A DNA stretch of 64,000 bases from Petrosia ficiformis. Its lineage: Eukaryota; Porifera; Demospongiae; Haplosclerida; Petrosiidae. Of the stretch, positions 56,934 to 64,000 are shown one piece after another. The notes beneath the pieces were generated by a model, which was not told the DNA's origin, made no database searches, and was given only the letters and a program-made list of their open reading frames with translations. How positions within the stretch are numbered: position 1 is the first letter of the stretch; each line of letters opens with the position of its first letter. The position numbers and the translations under genes are program-made. The stretch lies in the NCBI GenBank assembly GCA_947044365.1, contig OX345644.1:366001-430000 (forward strand), read 5' to 3'.

Positions 56934-59249
56934 CTAACCATTCATTCCATCTTCTTCAAGCTGCTCAGCAAGAGCTAAATTCCCAATCCTTTTACAAGCT
57001 TCAATGATCTTATCGAAAGTTGCTTTCGTACCATATTGGTCAATCCATTTTTTTATAACCCTCGTCATACAACGTTTTGCTGTCAGGTTACGTGCATTAA
57101 TTAATTTCATCTTTCCAAATGGTATTCCCAAATTAATACCAAATGATTCCCACTCAGGTATCACATCTTCCAAGAGTTCCAGCATGTCAACAAGATAACT
57201 ACTACCCATAGGAACTATATTACAATGAGAATGTATTATATGTGTGTGTGTGCTTTACTGAGTAACTAACCTTCATTCTCTAGACCTTTAGATTCAATCT
57301 TTTCAGCCAGTGCATAGTTTCGTAGCTTTTTAACAGCTTGATAAACCTCATACCAGGTTTTCTTGCCTGTGCTTTTACTCCACAGTTCAAGAACTGCAGC
57401 CATATATTGTGTTACTGTTGGCCTGTCAGGATTAGCTTTTATTGCTTGTAGTTCGTCATAATCCACTTGTAATGCAATGCCAAACTGCTCAAAAGCAGCA
57501 TTTAGTTCATGAAGTTGGTCACATAAAATACCAACATGTTTCTTTTCAACTACATAATGAAGAAATATAATTATATAATTATAATTATTATGTGTACAGT
57601 TAATAAAGATTTATATACACAACAATTAACCACTACTTGTACAATATACTTGATAATGTGTACATATTCCTACTATAATTAGTTATTAATACATACATAC
57701 ATAGTTTTTTTTTGCAATGTACATGTATACACATAATTATGTGTATGTACCTTGTATTTTTAAGTGTGGTTTATCCCTTTCCAGAGTGCGTTGATCGGAG
57801 ACTGACATAATCCTCACTGAAGAAACTAGTTGTAGTAGAGAAATAGTTTAACAAATGACATATTATATTTATATATCTCTTCTAAAAATTTAAAACATGC
57901 ACATACAAGGGTTTATACAACTGATCACTACTCTGATTAGCAATTACTCTATTGTTGCTTACCATTACTCTGTGATGAGGAAGTGCTTTGAGTGTAACCA
58001 TGGAACCCCTAATATAAACATATGAATTATCAATAAGATATTAAACAATATATATGTATACCTCAAGATTTCCGTGAACTATAGAGCCCTTTTGATGTAT
58101 TCCTGGAGGACTATATAGAAAATTAAAAAGTTAGATGATCGAATGATGGAAATAAACTTCATGTAGTAACTATGTAGTCACTTACAGCACTTGAGCCAGA
58201 TCACCACGAAAAGTGTAAATTCTCTTTGTGTTGTTAAGTTTAAAGTATTTCTCTATTACTTTTTGAAACTCAGCAGTATCAAGTAATCCAAAAACCAGAA
58301 TTGTACTCCCTTCATCATAACGAACGAACAGAAGAATTTCATTGGCAATACCTAAAAGCTGACAAAGGTTGTGTTTGATAATTATCACATCTTCCCCAGT
58401 TGGAATAAAATCATCAGGTAGACGTAAGCCCAAAGTTATGCAATCTGTTGTTTCATAACCAGCACCAAATGATTTTGATGGCATTTCAAATATCGACTTT
58501 TCAAGATAAGGAACAAGATCAGATTTTTTATATACTCTCATCTTTTCTATATCATCATCACTGCCGAATTTCTCAACAATACGCTCAAACAATTCTATGT
58601 TAAACCACGATGAATAAGACATTTGTACGATTAGAAGAACATCAGCAAGAGTAGTAGCATTTAGTAGTGTAGCTTGAGGAATACCATAGGAAGCTAAAAA
58701 GAGCTTCAAACGACTAATTTCAATGTTGCGTTTCTGTAAAGAACTAAGAAAATTATCAACGAGAAAAGAATATTTCATTCGAATTTTCCGGTTTTCCACG
58801 TGGAGATTATTTGTTATTTTTTCCTGTTCGAAGTTACTCATACGTTCCCAGTTCCCATACTTCTTTACTTTTGAAGGATTCACACGAGAATCAATTGATG
58901 GTACCTCCTTTTCATGACAAAATCTCAGTACACATTCTGCAAGCTGTTTGTTTTCCATGCTTAGAAAAACTTTAACAATGGCAAGATATGTGGCTTCACT
59001 ACCATTTTCTGCTTTCCATCTCCAGAGCATTTTTAGTCTTCTCTGTCTCTCAGAACTGCAATCAGTACGAATCTCCACTATGTCTGGCTCTTTGAAACCA
59101 AAATGTGGTGCAGCATCCTCAAAGCTTGGGATTTTAATCTTCAGAGTTTCGAAGAGGCTATCACAACATGGTTTGTCAAGATTCTCTTTTGACTGGTTGA
59201 ATCTTGTCAGTAGCTCACATAACATGTCTTGTTTGTTTTTGCCAGCCAC
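56934..59249 (-). CDS. Death-fold protein D (three death domains)
   Basis: Exons: 58186-59249 (ATG, MAGKNKQDMLCELLTRFNQS), about 58060-58111 (PPGIHQKGSIVHGNLE), about 57960-58009 (GFHGYTQSTSSSQSN), about 57755-57820 (VRIMSVSDQRTLER), 57273-57549 and 56934-57214 (stop TAG). Domain order: N-terminal death fold (APHFGFKEPDIVEIRTDCSS, EATYLAIVKVFLSMENKQLA), a central region of about 230 residues with SWFNIELFERIVEKFGSDDD and FVRYDEGSTILVFGLLDTA, a second death domain (QFGIALQVDYDELQAIKANP, KKTWYEVYQAVKKLRNYALA) and a third (EWESFGINLGIPFGKMKLIN, KRIGNLALAEQLEEDGMNG). Death domains act in homotypic signalling assemblies. The central region resembles one I associate with expanded sponge death-domain proteins, from memory only. 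No transmembrane segment or NACHT/kinase motif seen. Probable full-length sister of gene B. Confidence 0.78.
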
Positions 59250-59625
59250 AAAAATGCCCCACCCTAGATAAAGCCTTTAAAAATCAAATATAAACAACTT
59301 CATGAATATAATTAAAGAGAAATCAAAAACAAGTGCTCTATATTTTATTATTGATTATGTATTTGTATCTATAGTGGGGTTATGGCATAGGTAAGTTATC
59401 TAAATGTATTTAATCAACTTCAGACTACAAACCGTTCATTTTGTGCATCATTGTCCCCTCGATTAGTTGATGCCAGGCTACAAAATGAGCAACTGAAGCT
59501 ACTTTAAAACTCAGGCTTAGCTTCCAGCAGAGCTTGGATGTTCTGATCATGTTAATATTACTTGTATAATTAAATAGGTCTAGTACAAATCTGTATTAAA
59601 ACAGGGAAGGGTACAGATATCATTA
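59250..59625. other. Upstream region of death gene D
   Basis: No gene seen. Contains the 5' side of gene D up to the edge of the duplicated MCM10 block. GC-poor, no clear promoter motif. Confidence 0.5.
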
Positions 59626-59763
59626 AATACCAGCTTAGCTTCCAGATTGGCATAGCAAATGTGTTTCTCAATCTCGCTTGCTTGCAGTTTCAAATTCAGT
59701 TATTATAATCATAAATAAATTATTATTGTTAATCTGCTATTTATAATTATATAAATATTATGA
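59626..59763 (-). pseudogene. Fragment of M8 homologue first exon carried by duplication
   Basis: From 59653 leftwards the minus strand reads MPIWKLSWYLMISV, matching the signal-peptide start MPIWKLSWCIMISA at 38239. Similarity ends at about 59626, after which the frame runs to a stop (PFPVLIQICTRPI). So the duplication that produced MCM10 copy 2 included the promoter and start codon of the M8 homologue but none of its body. Confidence 0.75.
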
Positions 59764-62200
59764 TTAGTTCAGACTATTAAGAAATTTCTGTTCATATCCT
59801 CTCAAACTTAGTTCTTCGGATGGTAGCTTAAGGCCAGTACGTTCCTATTAATAGATGGATAGATACATAAATATATGGATGAATGGATAGATACGTACAT
59901 CAATGTATGGATGGATAGATATGTACATAGATGTATCAATGTATGGATGGATAGATATGTACATAGATGTATCAATATATGGATAGATAGATATGTACAT
60001 AGATGTATCAATGTATGGATGGATAGATATGTACATAGATGTATCAATGTATGGATGGATAGATATGTACATAGATGTATCAATGTATGGATGGATAGAT
60101 ATGTACATAGATGTATCAATGTATGGATGGATAGATATGTACATAGATGTATCAATGTATGGATGGATAGATATGTACATAGATGTATCAATGTATGGAT
60201 GGATAGATATGTACATAGATGTATCAATGTATGGATGGATAGATATGTACATAGATGTATCAATGTATGGATGGATAGATATGTACATAGATGTATCAAT
60301 GTATGGATGGATAGATATGTACATAGATGTATCAATGTATGGATGGATAGATATGTACATAGATGTATCAATGTATGGATGGATAGATATGTACATAGAT
60401 GTATCAATGTATGGATGGATAGATATGTACATAGATGTATCAATGTATGGATGGATAGATATGTACATAGATGTATCAATGTATGGATGGATAGATATGT
60501 ACATAGATGTATCAATGTATGAATGGATAGATACGTAAATGTATGGAGAAATAGATACATGTATGAAGTTAAGATGGTATGGAGGAATGGATAGATGGAA
60601 AGTTAAGATAGATAGATAGATACAAATATTCACCTTGTATAATGATGTGCTCTTGAATTTATTTTCACCACATCTTGTAAGTGATAAATAGAAATACACA
60701 TAATATATATACATACAAATAAATGGACATACAAACTTACTGACAAGACCTAATAGGATATCGTTCATTATAAGTAAATATCCTGAGACCACACACACTA
60801 CACTTAAAACATCTCTTTGTTGCTTTTGTTCGAGAAATAGAATGTCCTTCCTTGCGACATCTTTCACCCATAAATCCAGAAACATAATTGCACTGTAGAA
60901 AGTGTCACATGATGATCATGTGACTTTGAAAATACATTTATCAAATACTAACCTCTTTACACTGGATAACTCAAACAGACAGTTCTTTAATTTGTGATAA
61001 TCTTTCCTCCATTATCTCTTTCTTCTCAAGATTTTGAAAGTATGATTCTTCTTTACTTCTTTCATCCTGAAGAAACATACATACGTATATATATACATAC
61101 ATACATACATATATGATACATACATACAACATACATACATACATACATATACATACACACATACATACATACATACATGTACACACATACGTACATACAT
61201 ACATATACATACACACATACGTACATATGCACTTCATTTACAGCCCAATGGTGAGAAGATTTAGCATTCAGGACTCTTTCAAATTCATTAGGATTAATGG
61301 ATCTACTTCTCTTCTTAACTGGTGCTATAGAAAAGAATATCAAAGTATGTATGTATGTATTGACATATTTGAGGTCATGTGATATATTTGAAGTGGTTAT
61401 ATCATATATTAACTGTAATAAACACTTGTAATGACTACCCATTTCTCACAAACTCTCTCCCTTCATAATAACAAGGTGGTCCTTTTCTTCTTACCTACAT
61501 GTATGTCTTCAGTTGAGCTAATACTCTTCTCTACTCTTAATTTCACATTCATTATTTGTTTATCAGTAAGGGTCTTCCCCCTTTTGTTCAGATCCTGTTG
61601 TGTCAATGGACCTCCCCTCTGTATAACTGACAATGCTTGTTCCTATAATGTGATTGTCACGTGACAAACATGTGATATAATAATAATGACATCACCTTTG
61701 TTTTGCATTCTGAAGTTAATCTATTCACAGCACAAGAGGTCTTTGTTAGTGGAGCCGGGGCTGGTTGAATTTGGGTGTGGTTTTTAACAGTACTCAGTTC
61801 ACGAGTTGATGAGGTTCGTTTATGTGGTGTGATATCCCTCTTCTTGTCAACTGCTGTCCCTTCCTCTAGAGTCATTTTAATTGGTTTCAAGTTGTCTGGA
61901 GCAAATAGTTCAAAATCGTTTGGTTTACTTAACACAGGAACCCTTGATTTAGTGGAATGAGATTTTTTAGTAACCTTCCCAAGGGTCTGAGATTTTTCTG
62001 TAACTTTAGGAAGGGTCTGGTGTTTTTTCAGGGAATGTTTCTGTAGAAATTCCAAAGCAGACTTGTCTCTTGATTCTAAAAAAAATGAATGATATATAAA
62101 TGTGTACCAGAACAGTACAGAGCAAGAAGTAACTACTGGACATCATATAATGAATGTCCAACTTATAACACACATATATACATATGTGTATATATGTATG

Positions 62201-62234
<34 letters not shown>

Positions 62235-64000
62235 TACAGTGATGTGGAAACAGCTAGTAATACAGGACATTGTCCGATAAATCTAGTGAATGTCTGGTAA
62301 ATTGAAACTGAACTGTATACAAAGTATATGGGGAGCAGGATAAGAGTATTGAAAATAGGTCAAAATGTCTGGTAGTTGGCTCACTATTTCCACATCCCTG
62401 TATATATATATATATATATACATTATAGTACATTACACGACTGATTAGGATTCAGTAATGTCCAATCATTTTTGAGATCATATATCTTCCTCTGACAGTA
62501 TATTCATCACAAGATAAACATTGTTTAATTAAATGTGTGGGCAGAACATTACCTGATTTGTTAGAGCTAGAATCTTCCTTCTTTAAGTGTGTCTTCAGAC
62601 ATCTTGCACCTGGTGTCTGTCCTTATCATGTGACAATCACATGACTAATAAACTTACAACACTTTATTCCCTCGTTGAAGAGACATCTCATCTTTATATA
62701 ATTTCTTAATCCCTTTTTTTTTCATTACTAAGTATATTCTCAACCTCAGATATATCATCCTTAACACCACAAGCAAATAGTCTCCCTTCCTTTCTTCCTC
62801 CCGCTCCTCCTCCTCCTCCTCCCGGTCCCCCTCCACCTCCTCCTCTTCCTCCTTTGAACCATTTTCCCTGATAAAATACATCACCCTGACCTAACAGCTT
62901 TTGTTGTAAGTTATGAGTATTGGGACCATATCTATAAAAATGGATGAATAAATGAATGAATAGATGTACATGTATAGATTGATGGATAGATGAATGAATG
63001 GATGAGTGGATAGATGGATAGAGCCATGGTATATGGATACATCTATTGATGAATAAATGGATACATGATGATGAATGGATAGATTAATAAATAGATTGAT
63101 GGATATAGACACATGGATGACTAGATAGATAGATAGATATATAGATAGATAGATATATATATATAGATGGATAGATAGATGGATGGATAGATAGATAGAT
63201 AGATAGATAGATAGAAAGATGGATGGATAGATAGATAGATGGATAGGTTGTAGAGTAGTTGTACCTATTACTCACCCTCCTTGACAATCCATTCTCTTTG
63301 ATCTTACTTTATTATATTCTCCTTGAATATGATAATCACAATATCCTCCATGTTGTCTGTATTAATAGATTGTTACTATTAATAGATTGTTACTATTAAA
63401 ACATGTTACTATTAATAGATTGTTACTATTAATAGATTGTTACTATTAATAGACTGTTACTATTAATAGATTGTTACTATTAATAGATGTTACTATTAAT
63501 AGATTGTTACTATTAATGGATTGTTACTATTAATAAATGTTACTATTAATAGATTGTTACTATTAATAGATTGTTACTATTAATAGATGTTACTATTAAT
63601 AGATGTTACTATTAATAGATGTTACTATTAATAGATTGTTACTATTAATAGATTGTTACTGTTACTATTAATAGATTGTTACTATTAATAGATGTTACTA
63701 TTAATAGATTGTTACTATTAATAGAGTTACTATTAATAGATTGTTACTATATATATAATTTACTATTAATAGATTTTCTTACTTATTAGCATAATTCTGA
63801 CACGGTTTTCCATTTTTTGTTGTAGCTCGACAAGTAATGAAGTCTTTTGATATTCCCATTGGCATTAGTTTAGAGGGATTATCAATACTTAAACTATATC
63901 TGTTAGTGCCTGATACTCCAGTACTATAATTAGTCTATAAGGAATAGATGGAAAGATGGAGGATGGATTGAGTTAGTGAATGGATGGACGAGTGGATAAA
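59764..64000 (-). CDS. MCM10: MCM10 copy 2, 5' end outside window
   Basis: Second MCM10 gene, same exon order as 38342-41580. Terminal exon 59764 to about 59846 ([16 protein letters not shown]; Pro to Leu change relative to copy 1), 60.62-60.66 kb ([13 protein letters not shown]), 60740-60890 zinc domain ([21 protein letters not shown]), 60950-61070, 61230-61325 (AKSSHHWAVNE), 61490-61640, 61690-62075 ([20 protein letters not shown]), 62550-62630, 62655-62935 with a shorter Gly-rich linker, about 63275-63355 ([10 protein letters not shown]) and 63785-63935 ([15 protein letters not shown]). All exons visible are open with valid splice sites, so the copy looks functional. Its N-terminal half lies beyond 64000. 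The last acceptor is CTATTAATAG instead of CAACAG. Confidence 0.9.
59850..60560. repeat. 36-bp near-perfect tandem array in MCM10 copy 2
   Basis: About 17 copies of GATAGATATGTACATAGATG followed by TATCAATGTATGGATG, almost identical to one another. The same intron in copy 1 (38430-38600) has only a few diverged relatives (GATGTATCAATGAATGGATG). The array was therefore amplified after the duplication, and recently, given its homogeneity. Confidence 0.93.
61075..61215. repeat. (CATA)n tract in MCM10 copy 2
   Basis: ACATACAT repeats with CACACATACG, counterpart of 39060-39190. Confidence 0.85.
62938..63245. repeat. (GATG/GATA)n tract in MCM10 copy 2
   Basis: Counterpart of 40750-41005, with an added GATATATAGATA portion. 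Confidence 0.85.
63357..63775. repeat. TTGTTACTATTAATAGA palindromic array, MCM10 copy 2
   Basis: About 25 units of 16-17 bases, longer than the 16 or so in copy 1. Each contains CTATTAATAG. Confidence 0.92.

Noticed and set aside
59875..60885. 36-bp tandem array considered as a CRISPR or a protein repeat
   Set aside because: Units are contiguous with no unique spacers, the genome is eukaryotic, and the array sits in an MCM10 intron.

Overview
The window looks like a piece of a compact, intron-rich, AT-rich genome of an early-branching animal, most likely a sponge. The evidence is spliced genes with GT-AG introns; clear metazoan orthologues (SRPK, FAM72, TUBGCP6, SLC25A3, SETD6, mS25, leishmanolysin-like, MCM10, ALDH5A1, TRIM-NHL, DENND6, NOPCHAP1); a local family of death-fold proteins; and very heavy simple-sequence and palindromic repeats inside introns. 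The sponge assignment is an inference. Gene models were built by hand from splice sites, reading phase and remembered family motifs, so exon edges may be off by a base or two.

Layout: 1-6265 (+) SRPK kinase, 5' end outside the window. 6722-10782 (-) FAM72. 10984-23123 (-) TUBGCP6, head-to-head with 23309-27179 (+) SLC25A3. 27399-31242 (-) SETD6, head-to-head (55 bp) with 31298-32536 (+) mitochondrial ribosomal protein mS25. 32578-38239 (-) leishmanolysin-like M8 protein with a broken zinc motif. 38342-43214 (-) MCM10. 43272-43911 is a 640-bp DNA transposon with long TIRs and a 9-bp target duplication, sitting between the start codons of MCM10 and ALDH5A1. 43940-45364 (+) is a 3'-truncated ALDH5A1, followed by a LINE-like fragment (about 45600-46665). 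46730-48374 (-) TRIM-NHL. 49170-52301 (-) is a 3'-truncated DENND6, head-to-head with 52316-52764 (+) NOPCHAP1. 53036-59249 (-) holds two tandem death-fold genes with repeated terminal cassettes. 59626-64000 (-) is a second copy of the MCM10 block, running off the window.

The genes are mostly unrelated housekeeping functions: splicing kinase, microtubule nucleation, mitochondrial transport and translation, DNA replication, vesicle traffic and box C/D snoRNP assembly. They do not form a pathway. Many are divergent pairs with under 200 bp between start codons.

The most unusual parts are: (1) the transposon, whose two halves look like the starts of two converging genes, one of them a RecQ-like helicase; (2) the death-fold array, with nearly identical central exons and a chimeric death domain apparently made by recombination between two cassettes; (3) the M8 homologue that has lost HExxH; (4) the paired loss of the 3' ends of ALDH5A1 and DENND6 on either side of a TRIM-NHL gene; and (5) intronic arrays built on the 10-bp palindrome CTATTAATAG.
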